Source: Oscillospiraceae bacterium
GTDB taxonomy: Bacteria > Bacillota > Clostridia > Oscillospirales > WRJC01
Direction of reading: 5' to 3'
NCBI GenBank assembly: GCA_009783265.1
Contig: WRHM01000005.1
Coordinates: 121,485 to 185,484 of the forward strand
DNA length: 64,000 bases
The number at the start of each line of letters is the position of its first letter. Position 1 is the first letter of the stretch. This document shows positions 43,337 to 53,450 of this stretch, piece after piece. The position numbers were made by a program, and so were the translations under genes. The notes beneath the pieces were generated by a model that had not been told where the DNA came from, searched no databases, and was given only the letters and a program-made list of their open reading frames with translations.

Positions 43337-44299
43337 TTAATTTTTATTGCCGGTTATCATATTATACGAAAATTTTCTGCCGCCGTCAAATTTAATCTGC
43401 CACGACGGCAAAAGATAAAATTTATCCGTGTCGTGACGCATGACTGTATATTCCGGAGACATTTCAGCCAATTTTCCGCTCTCTTGAATAATATTTCCGT
43501 CTATCTCTATGCTTTTGAATAATATATTCACAGAATCAAGCAAAGGCATAGGGTATTTGCCTATAAACTCACCGAAATACCACTTCCCCGAAAAGTATTT
43601 TACTCTCCCGTCCTGTATTTCTATATATACTGTATGAGAATCAATCGGCGCGCCGTCGATTGACTGGTTTATCAAAACAGTATCGCAGTTTTTTTGCTTG
43701 TTTTCTGAAAATCCCGTAATTACAAAACCCAGCTTAATATCCTGAGTATTATATTTTTTTATAAAATTTTTAATTATTTTTTCCGCTTTTTTTATGTCGC
43801 TGTTCTGGATTCCGGTTATCCCGCTCTCTGAGAGTATCTCTTTTTTTGTTTCTGTATCTCTGTCAAGTTCGTCAAAATCCATTTCCGGGACTATATAAGA
43901 TTTTTCTATTATGCTTATATTAAAATAATTAGCGTTTGAAACAGTGAACCGGTAATCCCCCGCAGTACAGGACCTGCCCACAGGCACTTGCATATAATCT
44001 ATGTCTTTTAGTTCTTCATCGGAAATACCCGAAAAATATTTGACTATATCCGCAAATGTATTCTGCGAATATACTCCCTCGTATACCCCTTCGTATATGA
44101 CGCTTGACGGCTTTTTTGCGGGGATCTTACTTCTGTCTGCGATAAATCCGTTCTTTTCTAAAATATTTACGGCGTCGTCTATCATTTCCGAGGGGATGTT
44201 CTCCGATTGTATTTTTAGATTTATAATATTATAAATAAAAAATATATTCGCGATTATAAGCAGAATTATAACCGCCGTTTTTGTATTTTTCGTGTTCAT
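43337..44299 (-). CDS. yycI: YycI-like regulator of WalRK
   Basis: 320 residues: one N-terminal membrane helix (about 9-30) and an extracellular beta-rich domain with SIDGAPIDSHTVYIEIQDGRVKYFSGKW, as in YycI. YycH and YycI bind the WalK kinase outside the membrane and restrain it. Weak sequence similarity in this family is normal, so the name rests on order (walR-walK-yycH-yycI) and topology. The 272-bp gap to murA is A+T-rich and shows no feature. Confidence 0.75.
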   Translation of the reverse strand: MNTKNTKTAVIILLIIANIFFIYNIINLKIQSENIPSEMIDDAVNILEKNGFIADRSKIPAKKPSSVIYEGVYEGVYSQNTFADIVKYFSGISDEELKDIDYMQVPVGRSCTAGDYRFTVSNANYFNISIIEKSYIVPEMDFDELDRDTETKKEILSESGITGIQNSDIKKAEKIIKNFIKKYNTQDIKLGFVITGFSENKQKNCDTVLINQSIDGAPIDSHTVYIEIQDGRVKYFSGKWYFGEFIGKYPMPLLDSVNILFKSIEIDGNIIQESGKLAEMSPEYTVMRHDTDKFYLLPSWQIKFDGGRKFSYNMITGNKN

Positions 44300-44361
44300 T
44301 GTATTTTAAATATCCCTGAATTTGTTTTGTTCTTTTCTGGTTTTCGCTTTAATTATTTTTA

Positions 44362-46053
44362 TTATCTTATTTCCCAAACCGCTTTCACGGAATCTCCGTT
44401 ATTTTTACCGTCGGTATATTTTATATTATATATCAATTCAAACTCGTTTACAATAAATTTATCTTGGATTTTGTCATACTTCAATTTATATTTTTGCGCA
44501 ATTTCTTCTTTCGTTTTTTTTACTTCTTCGCCATTGCCGTTGTCCGTATATTCAACGCTTTCTATATCACGTGTAATCAAATCGTCGGTTCCGGTTAAAA
44601 TTAAAATAGGATTCATGTTTTTTATCATCACGTTCAGCGAACTTAAATAAAGAGAGTTTATTTTTACTTCAGTAATGCTGTTTTTATTTATAGTTATAAC
44701 GATTCCTTCGTCCGAACCGTTGATTTTTATTTTTATCCCATCGTAATAATAACAAAAAATCACTTTTAAATTTTCGTCAGAATCCGAAATTATATTTTTC
44801 AGATAAATGCTGCAACCGTTTCCCGTAAGTTCACTGTCAAGGCTGCTCACAAAAACGCTCGCCGCTTTTATTTTTTCGTAAGACGTATAATAACCCGCGT
44901 CATATCCCAGAAATTTAATTAAGTGTATTCCGCCGGGTTCATTTATATCTGATAAATTTGCTAAACTTAAATCAGACGGCTTATAATTATATATTATCCG
45001 CCCGTCGTTATAAAAACTGACTGTGTTTTTCCCGTCTTTTCCGTCTGTAAACGTTATCCCGTTATTAATGGGATAAGAACTGGAATTTTCGATGTTAAAA
45101 TTAAAAATTTTAAATAAATTTCTGATAAAATCCTGGTCTGTATTTATTTTGCCGTTTTCATCTGAAACCGGATTTGAAAATTTCAAAACAGACGAATATG
45201 TGTTGTGATTATAAAACAAATGAAAATCTACCGGGAATTTCAAGTTTCTTATGTTATTGCTGTTGATTCCCGTCTTACTGCTTATATCGTCGCCTTTTAA
45301 AAATTCGCACGGATACGGAATAACCCCCGCAGTATTATTATATGTCAATAAATTTTCGGTGTTAATATAGCTTTTTATTATATTACCAGTCTCAGTTTCG
45401 GGAATAAATACGGAAACATTGCCGTCAGTGTCTTTTGCGATTCCGTAAACCGGGGCTTCGTCAACTATAAAAAGCTCGTGGACCATTGCAAGTTCCCTGT
45501 TTTTATCAGAAAACGCGTCCGCCGCGTTTCTTATATCCCAGGTTTCGTCCAAAAAAGTATATATAACAGGATATATATAATTCCCCGCGTATTTTACATA
45601 AACCGAATTTTCTTTTTCAGTACATGATTTCCAGAGATTTTCGCCTTCTTCTTTTTCAAGCCTTCGGCATTCTGAATTTTTGCTGAAAATGCCCCGGATA
45701 CTGTACTTGATAAAATTTTCGTTAATATCAGAATCAGAAATTAATTTATAATTATATATCGCCGTAAAAGAATCGCCGTTTGCCGTAATAGTTATCTGTA
45801 TGGGATTTATCTGGCTTTCATTTATATTTATTTCGGCAGGAACTCCGCCGCTCTCTATTATGCGCCTTTTCTCCCATGGCATTTCGGCGGGCTGGCTTGC
45901 GTTCTGACGGTTGCTTATATATACTCCAGCCGCTGTCAGCATAGAAGCCGTGAGTAAATATATAGCGACTGTCTTAAAAAAATCAATCGCGGCGGTTCTT
46001 CTGCTTTTTCTTTCCTGAAAGTTTTCAGTTTCAGTTTCAGTTTTTGTTTTCAT
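44362..46053 (-). CDS. yycH: YycH-like regulator of WalRK
   Basis: 563 residues with a short cytoplasmic start (RRTAAIDFFKTVAIYLLTASMLTAAGVYI, helix about 24-46) and a large extracellular region. The last part holds a beta-rich domain similar in layout to YycI (EFELIYNIKYTDG). Its position between walK and yycI supports the call. It is longer than typical YycH (about 450). Confidence 0.72.
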   Translation of the reverse strand: MKTKTETETENFQERKSRRTAAIDFFKTVAIYLLTASMLTAAGVYISNRQNASQPAEMPWEKRRIIESGGVPAEININESQINPIQITITANGDSFTAIYNYKLISDSDINENFIKYSIRGIFSKNSECRRLEKEEGENLWKSCTEKENSVYVKYAGNYIYPVIYTFLDETWDIRNAADAFSDKNRELAMVHELFIVDEAPVYGIAKDTDGNVSVFIPETETGNIIKSYINTENLLTYNNTAGVIPYPCEFLKGDDISSKTGINSNNIRNLKFPVDFHLFYNHNTYSSVLKFSNPVSDENGKINTDQDFIRNLFKIFNFNIENSSSYPINNGITFTDGKDGKNTVSFYNDGRIIYNYKPSDLSLANLSDINEPGGIHLIKFLGYDAGYYTSYEKIKAASVFVSSLDSELTGNGCSIYLKNIISDSDENLKVIFCYYYDGIKIKINGSDEGIVITINKNSITEVKINSLYLSSLNVMIKNMNPILILTGTDDLITRDIESVEYTDNGNGEEVKKTKEEIAQKYKLKYDKIQDKFIVNEFELIYNIKYTDGKNNGDSVKAVWEIR

Positions 46054-46062
46054 TTTAAAATT

Positions 46063-47544
46063 TTATAACTCCCCGGTTTCGCCCGAATTTTGCAGCAGTA
46101 TAACAGTTACAACCGTTCCGCCGCCCCCAGTCGCATTCTCTACGGTTATTTCGCCTTTGTGCGCATTCACTATTTCTTTTGTTATCGAAAGACCCAGACC
46201 GGTGCCTCCCGCTTCGCTCGAACGCGCTTTCTCGACTCTGTAAAATCTGTCGAAAATATGCGGCAGGTCTTCTTCCGGGATACCTATGCCATTGTCTTTG
46301 ATTATAATCCTGACTTTTTCTTTTTCAGCGTCAGAACTGAGTGAAATTTCTATTTTACCGCCGTCAGGCGTGTATTTCATCGCGTTTGAAACTATATTTA
46401 CAAGAACTTGCTCTATTCTTTCTTTGTCGGCGTATATTACGGGAATATTTCTGCCGGATTTTAAACTTAATCTTTGATCTTTTTTCTCGGCTTCGACGCG
46501 CATTGTTTCATATATATTTTTGACAAGATTTTCGATATTTACTTCGGTAAACTGCCACATCATTTTTTTATTGTCAAGCTTTGATATATCCAGTAAATCT
46601 TTTACTATTCTCGTCATTCTTTCGCTTTCGCTCAAAATCATATCCAAAATTTTTATTTTCTCTTTTTCGTCTATCCTGTCGTCCGAAATTGTCTCCGCCG
46701 CCCCGTATATAGTAGCAAGGGGCGTTCTGAGTTCGTGGGAAACATTCGCGATAAATTCCCGCCTCGATTTTTCAAGTTCTTCGCTCTGGTCGAGCATCGC
46801 CTTTAATTTTTCCGCCATATCGTTAAAAGTAAACGTCAGAGTCCCGATTTCGTCGTTTGACGAAACGTCTATTTTTCTTTTAAAATCGCCGTCGGCTAAT
46901 TTTAATGCGCCTTTTGTTATATTCTGTATCGGCAAAGTTATCGCTTTTGCCAGAAAAAACGACAAAAGCACAGCCACCGCAAGTCCTATCAACAAAACCT
47001 GTATTATTATCGTGAATATCTTCCACGAAAAATCACGCATTTCTTCCTGCGTGTCTTTTATATATATTATACATTCTTTTATTTCTTTGCCGTCAGTTTG
47101 CGCCTCGTACATATTACTTGACAGATAAACGGCGTAATCCATATAATCTGACTCAAACGCCTGCCTGTCGCCGGGTTTTCTGTCCATGGCGGCGAGCATG
47201 TTCGGCGTTTTTATCAAAGATTGCCCGAGTTCGTCGTTTGTCCCCGCGAGATATTTTCCGGTCATATCAAGAATATATAAATTCCTGCGTCCGGTTATCC
47301 CTAAATTCCCGGATTCCGCCATAAGCCTTTGCTTCTGGTCAACATAAAAATAGTCGTTTTTCATACATTCGCATAAATCTTTTAACATATCGTCGTTTAA
47401 AGTCTGGCTTATCATATTATTAAAATTAGTCGTATAAAAGTCAAAAACGCCGTTGACCATTACCGCCGCGATAATGGTTATGATAACTATTATAAAAAGC
47501 ACGAGAATCAACACAAGTTTGAAATGCAGGCTTTTATACAGCAT
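46063..47544 (-). CDS. walK: Sensor histidine kinase WalK (YycG)
   Basis: 493 residues. Two membrane helices (about 12-34, 178-200) enclose an extracellular sensor domain. HAMP (LPIQNITKGALKLADGDF), HisKA with NVSHELRTP, and HATPase_c (NIVSNAMKYTP N-box, GGTGLGLSITKEI) follow. There is no PAS domain between HAMP and HisKA, which many WalK have. WalK senses the state of the wall or lipid II and phosphorylates WalR. Confidence 0.85.
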   Translation of the reverse strand: MLYKSLHFKLVLILVLFIIVIITIIAAVMVNGVFDFYTTNFNNMISQTLNDDMLKDLCECMKNDYFYVDQKQRLMAESGNLGITGRRNLYILDMTGKYLAGTNDELGQSLIKTPNMLAAMDRKPGDRQAFESDYMDYAVYLSSNMYEAQTDGKEIKECIIYIKDTQEEMRDFSWKIFTIIIQVLLIGLAVAVLLSFFLAKAITLPIQNITKGALKLADGDFKRKIDVSSNDEIGTLTFTFNDMAEKLKAMLDQSEELEKSRREFIANVSHELRTPLATIYGAAETISDDRIDEKEKIKILDMILSESERMTRIVKDLLDISKLDNKKMMWQFTEVNIENLVKNIYETMRVEAEKKDQRLSLKSGRNIPVIYADKERIEQVLVNIVSNAMKYTPDGGKIEISLSSDAEKEKVRIIIKDNGIGIPEEDLPHIFDRFYRVEKARSSEAGGTGLGLSITKEIVNAHKGEITVENATGGGGTVVTVILLQNSGETGEL

Positions 47545-47601
47545 TTTTAGAACTCTTTTCTTTTTTTATCTTTGAATTTTTTTGAATTTTGTCGAATTTT
47601 T

Positions 47602-48315
47602 TTATTCGCCCATTGCCAGATAATATCCCATACCCCTCTTGTTCTGGATAATTTTCGGGTTTGAGCTGTCTTCTTCTATTTTATCCCTCAATCGTTTGAC
47701 CGTCACGTCAACCGTTCGGGGGTCGCCGTAAAAATCATCGCTTATATCATATTTCCATACATATTTTAAAAGTTCTTCACGCGGGAAAATCTTATCGGGA
47801 TTTTTTGCGAGAAAAACCAATAAATCATATTCGAGTTTTGACAATTCGACCGGGATATTATTTTTCTCGATTTTATGTTTTTCGCAGTCTATGACAACAG
47901 ATTGAATTTTTATTATATTTTCGTTTGGATTTGATAATACCGGGTCGGGCGACGAACGTCTTATATTAGCTTTTATTCTCGCGAATAATTCGTTTTTACT
48001 GAAAGGCTTTGTTATATAATCGTCCGCGCCAAGTTCCAGCCCTAAGATTTTATCGACTTCTTCTTCGCGCGCAGTCAGTATTATCACAGGCGTTGATATT
48101 TTATTTTGCCTTATTTGTTTGCATATCTCAAACCCCTCGATTTTAGGCAGCATTAAATCAAGTATAATCAAATCATAAGCGTTTGTCAAAGCCTTTTGAA
48201 GGCCCTCTTCGCCGTCATAAGCGACGTCGCATTCATATCCCTCTATTTTAGCGTTTACCGAAATTATATAAGAAATATTTTTCTCGTCCTCAACAATCAA
48301 AAGTTTTTTCGCCAT
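47602..48315 (-). CDS. walR: Response regulator WalR (YycF)
   Basis: 237 residues from the ATG at 48315; the GTG at 48324 is within the GGAGGGTG ribosome site. Receiver domain with VEDEKN, the phospho-acceptor in LDLMLPK and KPF; the winged helix has RTVDVTVKRLRDKIE and RGMGYYLA. WalR controls autolysin and wall genes. It is the first gene of the walR-walK-yycH-yycI unit. Confidence 0.87.
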   Translation of the reverse strand: MAKKLLIVEDEKNISYIISVNAKIEGYECDVAYDGEEGLQKALTNAYDLIILDLMLPKIEGFEICKQIRQNKISTPVIILTAREEEVDKILGLELGADDYITKPFSKNELFARIKANIRRSSPDPVLSNPNENIIKIQSVVIDCEKHKIEKNNIPVELSKLEYDLLVFLAKNPDKIFPREELLKYVWKYDISDDFYGDPRTVDVTVKRLRDKIEEDSSNPKIIQNKRGMGYYLAMGE

Positions 48316-48377
48316 TTTAATCACCCTCCGTTATTTTATACTTCAATAAAAATTAAAAAATTAAAAAATAAAAATTA

Positions 48378-49823
48378 TCAATTAATCAGTCTTTTTACAG
48401 TTTCTATGTTCGCGTTGTTCAAATAAAAAAATTTTATATAAAACTTTTCTTCGGCGGCTCTGGAGGATAATTCCAGATAATTTCTGTAGCTGCCGCTTAT
48501 GTCAAACATAAAAACGTTCACTCTTTTTTTCTTCATAAAATCTATCATTTCATGTGAATCTGCTATATCGCTCAAATCAGAAGCATCAACCGTGTTTTTG
48601 CATAAATAATAACCGTATTCAGCTAATTTATCTCCGTAAAGTTCATAAAACTCATCGCCGCTGTCACTTTCGTCAAGCATACAAAATCTTATTTTATGTT
48701 TTATTGCCGCATAAATCAAATCATTTGCTTCTTCCAGTTCAGATATTAAATCTTCGGCGGTATTATTTAATTTACTGTTTTCGGCTTTTATACCCAATTC
48801 ATGCCCTGACGCGTATATTTTCCTCAAAATATCAGGGTTTTTGGTGATTTCGCCGCCGCTGAAAAAAAACACTGCGCGTATATTGCTTTTATCGAGAGCT
48901 TTCAAAACCTCGGTTATTTTTGTTTTATTGTCTGTTGTCGCGCCGGGCTTATTTATAATAATAGATTCTTCGCTTTCTTTACTTTCTTTGTGATTTTCTT
49001 CCGTTGTATAATAATTATAAGCATAACTGTCATAAAATATCAAATAATTTTGAATTTCCCTTGTATTCTCAACAGTTGTAGGTTCGGCGGTAGTAGTGGG
49101 TTCGGTAGTTTGCGTAATTGTGATATTGTTATTATTATATCTCGTCGTTTCCGGCTCAGTTGCAGGCTCGAAAATAATCACCGGGTCGGGCGTAGTAATT
49201 TCTATAACAGGCTCGATTATAACAGGCGGCGGCTTCGTTGGAGACTCTGTCGGCGGGGGAGTAGTCGGCTGGGGTTTTGGAATATATCTTTCGAGAAGCT
49301 CATCAAAAGTTTTACTGGCGTATTTTTCTTTTATCCTCCCCGTTTTATATTCAGGCTTATATTCCCAATTTAGCCCAAGATTGTCGGCAATAATCTGAGC
49401 CGGAACATAAATAACGCCGTGTCGGGTATAAACTTTACAGGATATATAATCTCTGGTCCCGCTCTGCGCCCTTTCGCTTGAGATTTTAAATGATATCCAG
49501 TTAGTTTTATTATATAATATAATAAAACTTTCGGTATAATGGTCGTTTGACTGCATCTCCAAATCGTTTAATAAATTTAGCATACCGAGTGGGATATAAT
49601 AAACCCCGTCAATTTCTTCGAGTGGCAGGTATATATTATTTCCCGGGACAGAATATACAAAATGGGTGTCGTTATAAAACAGCGACGGAATAGCCGACAA
49701 AATGTCTTCTGCCGACACTACAGTTATAGTTATAAGTTTAATCAATACGATAAGAAGCAGGGTCAAAAAAATTATTGTCAGCTCTAATTTTCTTTTTTTA
49801 ATTTTAATTTTCATGTTTTTCAT
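48378..49823 (-). CDS. Membrane-anchored wall protein: copper-amine-oxidase-like domain plus degenerate deacetylase domain
   Basis: 481 residues: N-terminal anchor helix (about 12-35), a copper amine oxidase N-terminal-like domain (GVYYIPLGMLN, HGVIYVPAQIIADNLGL; about 60-165), a Pro/Thr/Glu-rich stalk (about 190-260), and a C-terminal NodB-like fold (NIRAVFFFSGGEI, ASGHELGIKAENS). The TFDDG and HxxxH motifs of active deacetylases are missing, so it may bind rather than cut glycan. It lies just upstream of walR and may belong to the WalRK wall programme. Confidence 0.7.
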   Translation of the reverse strand: MKNMKIKIKKRKLELTIIFLTLLLIVLIKLITITVVSAEDILSAIPSLFYNDTHFVYSVPGNNIYLPLEEIDGVYYIPLGMLNLLNDLEMQSNDHYTESFIILYNKTNWISFKISSERAQSGTRDYISCKVYTRHGVIYVPAQIIADNLGLNWEYKPEYKTGRIKEKYASKTFDELLERYIPKPQPTTPPPTESPTKPPPVIIEPVIEITTPDPVIIFEPATEPETTRYNNNNITITQTTEPTTTAEPTTVENTREIQNYLIFYDSYAYNYYTTEENHKESKESEESIIINKPGATTDNKTKITEVLKALDKSNIRAVFFFSGGEITKNPDILRKIYASGHELGIKAENSKLNNTAEDLISELEEANDLIYAAIKHKIRFCMLDESDSGDEFYELYGDKLAEYGYYLCKNTVDASDLSDIADSHEMIDFMKKKRVNVFMFDISGSYRNYLELSSRAAEEKFYIKFFYLNNANIETVKRLIN

Positions 49824-49862
49824 AAAACAAATCCTGTTTAAATTTTAAAATTTAATTTGTAT

Positions 49863-50981
49863 TTATTTTTTTTCATATAAATCAAGCAGATACACAGTGG
49901 CTAAATCCACGACAAATCCGTAACTTTTCGCTCCCTGTTCCTGCCCCTGTATTTTAAGATAGCTATTGTTCACGGCGTTTGCGACTTTTGATATTTTCGT
50001 ATTCCTGTACTTTTCGAAAAATCTTGAATACGCCGCCATTTCCTGCGTAACTATCTCAGGCGTATCTTTTATAATTTCATCATATTTATCTTTATCCGCT
50101 CCGTATAGCGCGTTGCCGATATATTCCATCATATTCACAAGCCCGCTGTATCTTATATAATCGTCGTCGCTGTGAATACACACGAGAAAAGCGACAAAAT
50201 TCGATTCGTCCTCCCTCCCTACGCCCATTAAATGCGCCATTTCGTGAGCGGCAGTGAACGGCAGGATATAATCCGGGAAATCTATGTTTAAATTAGCTTC
50301 GCCCGTAAAAAACGCGTAAATCCCGGTTATGTGCATTTTTGACATTTGCTCCGACAAAATCACAGGCTTGACTTTTGTATATATTCTTATAAACAAATCA
50401 TGCCGGCTGAGCATATTTTTATACGCTTCGTTTAATTTTTTGTTCATTTCGTTTAAATTATACGGCATTACGGTGCTTCCCGTATCTGAATATATATATT
50501 TTATATTGCCCGAAATTTCATTTGTTTCCGCAATCAAAATTTCCAATGCCGAGGCTAAATCCTCAGCTTCTAAAAGCCGTCTTTCGAATCCTATCTTTTG
50601 ATTTACAGTAGTCGTTCCGTAGCATACACCCAAAGTAAACGTAAAAAGAAACATAAATATTCCCCATACAGCCAACGCTCCGGAAAAAAGTTTAAATAAA
50701 GATTTTTTGGGTTTTTTTGAAGTAACAAGCTTAATAAAAATAAATATAAATAACGGAACTAAAGAATACAGCATAAATTCAGCGAATGAAAACGGGATAA
50801 AATAAGTCGCTTTAGTTAAAATAAAACGCATAGCAAAAGATATTGTCTCCGTACAAAAATCAGCGATTCCGACATAAATTATACTCAGTCTCCATACAAT
50901 AACAGAAATAATACCGATAATAAACGATACCGTAACTATTTTATTTTTAGATATATATATTTTTAATCTGGTTAAATTCAT
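49863..50981 (-). CDS. DUF3810 membrane metallopeptidase-like protein
   Basis: 372 residues: three membrane helices in the first 125 residues, then an extracytoplasmic helical domain with AAHEMAHLMGVGRED, an HExxH zinc motif with a following Glu. DUF3810 members are putative membrane proteases of unknown substrate. The last 4 bases of the upstream pseudouridine synthase gene overlap its start. Confidence 0.8.
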   Translation of the reverse strand: MNLTRLKIYISKNKIVTVSFIIGIISVIVWRLSIIYVGIADFCTETISFAMRFILTKATYFIPFSFAEFMLYSLVPLFIFIFIKLVTSKKPKKSLFKLFSGALAVWGIFMFLFTFTLGVCYGTTTVNQKIGFERRLLEAEDLASALEILIAETNEISGNIKYIYSDTGSTVMPYNLNEMNKKLNEAYKNMLSRHDLFIRIYTKVKPVILSEQMSKMHITGIYAFFTGEANLNIDFPDYILPFTAAHEMAHLMGVGREDESNFVAFLVCIHSDDDYIRYSGLVNMMEYIGNALYGADKDKYDEIIKDTPEIVTQEMAAYSRFFEKYRNTKISKVANAVNNSYLKIQGQEQGAKSYGFVVDLATVYLLDLYEKK

Positions 50982-51961
50982 ACTCTGTTTATTATACCTG
51001 ACATATCCTCCGGAAGTTCGCAGGATATATTAATTTTTTTATTATTTTCAGGGTGGTTAAACTCTAAACAATACGCGTGCAGCGCGTGACGTTTTATTAT
51101 ATAATCTTGATTTATATTATTCTCGCAGTATAAATCTTCGCCCAGCAGAGGCAATCCTATCGCGCAAAAATGCAGTCTTATCTGATGTGTACGCCCGGTT
51201 TTCGGATAAACCTCCAAAACGCTCGCTTTATTATTATATTTCAAAACTTTAAATTCAGTTTCGGCATAATCCCCGTCTACAGCGCACACTCTTTTTATTA
51301 TGCTGGCATGTTCTCGTCTTATCGGCGCAATTATTCTACCAGTTTTATTTTCGGGATTATATTCATAAACCCCGCCTATTTCCCGTAGGGACGAACTGTG
51401 TTCGTCTGCGGGCAGATTTTCTATATTCCCGTTCAATACGGCGATATACGTTTTTTTTATTTCGCCGCGTTTCATCATATCGTTCAATCTTGCCGACATT
51501 ATTTTATCTTTCGCGACAAGAACAATCCCCGACGTATTTTTGTCTAATCTATTTACTGCTCGATAAAAAGATTTTATATTATTATTTCGAAAATATGTCA
51601 CGACTAAATTTGCCAGTGTGTCGTCAAAATGATTTATCGACGGGTGGGACGGCATATTCGGGGGTTTATTTACTGCTATTATAAAATCGTCTTCGTAAAC
51701 TATATTAAGCAGATTTAATAAGCTTTGATTCTCCGCGACAAAACTTTTATCTTGATTTAATTCGTCGATATTTTCGTGATTTAAACTCAAAACGTCGCCC
51801 TCGGATAAAACAAACCTGACGGTAACCCTGTTGCCGTTGACTGTTATACCGTCTGATTTATTTTTGAGGACTATAAGCATATTTCTTGAAATATTAATAT
51901 TAGATTTCAAAAAATCCTTGACTGTTTTTTTGTCATAATCAGATTTTATCACAAAATCCAT
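50978..51961 (-). CDS. RluA-family pseudouridine synthase carrying a repeat-derived insert
   Basis: 327 residues. N-terminal S4-like RNA-binding segment, then the catalytic RLDKNTSGIVLVAK (Asp near residue 140) and KTGRTHQIRLHF. It makes pseudouridine in large-subunit rRNA or tRNA. Residues about 185-195 (LPADEHSSSLRE) are encoded by a copy of the GTAGGGACGAAC...GTTCGTC palindrome (51382-51415) that stays in frame. Confidence 0.87.
   Translation of the reverse strand: MDFVIKSDYDKKTVKDFLKSNINISRNMLIVLKNKSDGITVNGNRVTVRFVLSEGDVLSLNHENIDELNQDKSFVAENQSLLNLLNIVYEDDFIIAVNKPPNMPSHPSINHFDDTLANLVVTYFRNNNIKSFYRAVNRLDKNTSGIVLVAKDKIMSARLNDMMKRGEIKKTYIAVLNGNIENLPADEHSSSLREIGGVYEYNPENKTGRIIAPIRREHASIIKRVCAVDGDYAETEFKVLKYNNKASVLEVYPKTGRTHQIRLHFCAIGLPLLGEDLYCENNINQDYIIKRHALHAYCLEFNHPENNKKINISCELPEDMSGIINRV
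51382..51415. repeat. Palindromic repeat inside the pseudouridine synthase gene
   Basis: CCCGTAGGGACGAAC and GTTCGTCTGCGGG form an inverted repeat of the dispersed GTAGGG family, translated without a stop or frameshift. Confidence 0.75.
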
Positions 51962-51973
51962 TTTATTTCAACC

Positions 51974-52639
51974 TTATTTCAACCCAAAATGTTCTTCTAA
52001 TAAACTTAAAGTGTTTTCGACCGTACTTTTTTCGGTTCTTACGATGCTGAAAAGATTATATTTTTCAGCTTCGTCAAACATTTCTTTCGCGCCTATCCTG
52101 AATAATTCGTTCTGCGTTTCAAATTTTTTCTCAGGGCTTTTCAAAGATTTAATACACTCTGTAAATTCCCTGTGGTCGTCCCTGTCGTAATAATCGCGGA
52201 TTATCAATTCTCCCGGAGCCAACAAACAAGCGATTCTGCCGTAATCCGAAATTTCCATTAAAAAATCTATATCGTCTATCCAGATATCCGATATTATTTT
52301 TTTGTTTTGTGATAACTTGATAAGCTCAATAATACAAAATTCCAGATATTCATCAGAACCGTGATTATCGTTTTTATCAGCTAAAAACTCCTCAACTGAC
52401 CTGCTGAAATATTCTTCCCAATTAATTTCTTTTCTTTTAGTATAATTAGGCTGATATTTTTCATCAGCAATAGATTGCCATGCCTTGTAATTATCCTCAT
52501 GCCAGTTATCATTGAAGTGTATAAATCCGTATTTTTTCGATAATTCTTTTGCCATAGTAGTCTTTCCGCCGCAAGCCGTTCCCGTTAAAAAATACACGTT
52601 TTGCAGACTATGCTTCAAAATATTGTTCGCTATATTCAT
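51974..52639 (-). CDS. P-loop kinase-like protein
   Basis: 221 residues. Walker A GTACGGKTTMAKELSKKYG (about 21-39) puts it in the shikimate/gluconate kinase-like group of NTPases. DDIDFLMEI may be Walker B. The target is unknown. It sits 3 bp downstream of whiA, so both are translated from one message. Confidence 0.7.
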   Translation of the reverse strand: MNIANNILKHSLQNVYFLTGTACGGKTTMAKELSKKYGFIHFNDNWHEDNYKAWQSIADEKYQPNYTKRKEINWEEYFSRSVEEFLADKNDNHGSDEYLEFCIIELIKLSQNKKIISDIWIDDIDFLMEISDYGRIACLLAPGELIIRDYYDRDDHREFTECIKSLKSPEKKFETQNELFRIGAKEMFDEAEKYNLFSIVRTEKSTVENTLSLLEEHFGLK

Positions 52640-52642
52640 AAA

Positions 52643-53365
52643 TTATTTTCCCTCTTTTAAATCTTTCAAATCTTTCGCGATATCAATAATTCTCTCCATA
52701 CGGTGCGTTATTCCCGATTTTGACAGCGGCGGATTAGAAATCTCCCCGATTTCACGTATTGACATCTCAATATATTTCAGCCTCAGTTTAGCCGTTTGCT
52801 TCAATTCGTCCGGGAGAGAGTTAAACCCTCCTTTTTTTATTATTGATTTTACGGCTTCTATCTGTTCTGCAGACGCTTTCGATATTTTTTCAAGATTGGC
52901 ATTCTCAAAATTCGTTATCCTGTTCGCGTTATTTCTGAAATCTTTTAATATTTTTGTTTCCATTAAGTCAAACGAAATTTTTTCCGCATGAATATAATAT
53001 AAAAAATCCTCGATTTGCTCGCTTGATTTTAGATATAAAACATGCCTGTTCCTGCGTTTGATATATTTCAAAAATATACTTTCAGAATTTGCAATATCTT
53101 TTATATCAAGCGCAAGATTTTTATGAAATATAACAAACTCAAGATGATATGTTTTTTTAGGGTCCGCTATATTTCCTGCGAATAAAAACAAACCCCTGAA
53201 AAAATATCTTTTGCAGTTCTGACAGACAAAAATATCACGGTTTATTATAAAATCCGACGCGTTTTTAGAATCTGCCGTAAATCCGTATGTAAACGCATAT
53301 TTACAGCATTTCCTGCGTATTTTTATCTTTGCAAGTAAATCCCTGAATTCTTTTGAATACGACAT
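52643..53365 (-). CDS. whiA: DNA-binding protein WhiA, compact form
   Basis: 240 residues. The second LAGLIDADG-like part (CKRYFFRGLFLFAGNIADPKKTYHLEF), the linker (NRITNFENANLEK) and the C-terminal helix-turn-helix (SIREIGEISNPPLSKSGITHRMERI) are present. About 70 residues of the first LAGLIDADG-like half are missing (typical length about 310). WhiA influences division and, in Streptomyces, sporulation. Confidence 0.87.
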   Translation of the reverse strand: MSYSKEFRDLLAKIKIRRKCCKYAFTYGFTADSKNASDFIINRDIFVCQNCKRYFFRGLFLFAGNIADPKKTYHLEFVIFHKNLALDIKDIANSESIFLKYIKRRNRHVLYLKSSEQIEDFLYYIHAEKISFDLMETKILKDFRNNANRITNFENANLEKISKASAEQIEAVKSIIKKGGFNSLPDELKQTAKLRLKYIEMSIREIGEISNPPLSKSGITHRMERIIDIAKDLKDLKEGK

Positions 53366-53396
53366 AATATTAATATCACCTTCTGGCGTTTTGCGA

Positions 53397-53443
53397 AATT
53401 CCCCTCTGGGGAGGGGTGACAGGCGTTAGCCTGACGGGGTGGT
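53397..53443. repeat. Palindromic repeat between rapZ and whiA
   Basis: AATTCCCCTCTGGGGAGGGGTG, then AGGCGTTAGCCT hairpin and GACGGGGTGGT. Half of the element at 34948. It occupies the 85-bp place where yvcK (glmR) normally lies. Confidence 0.65.
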
Positions 53444-53450
53444 CTGTCAC

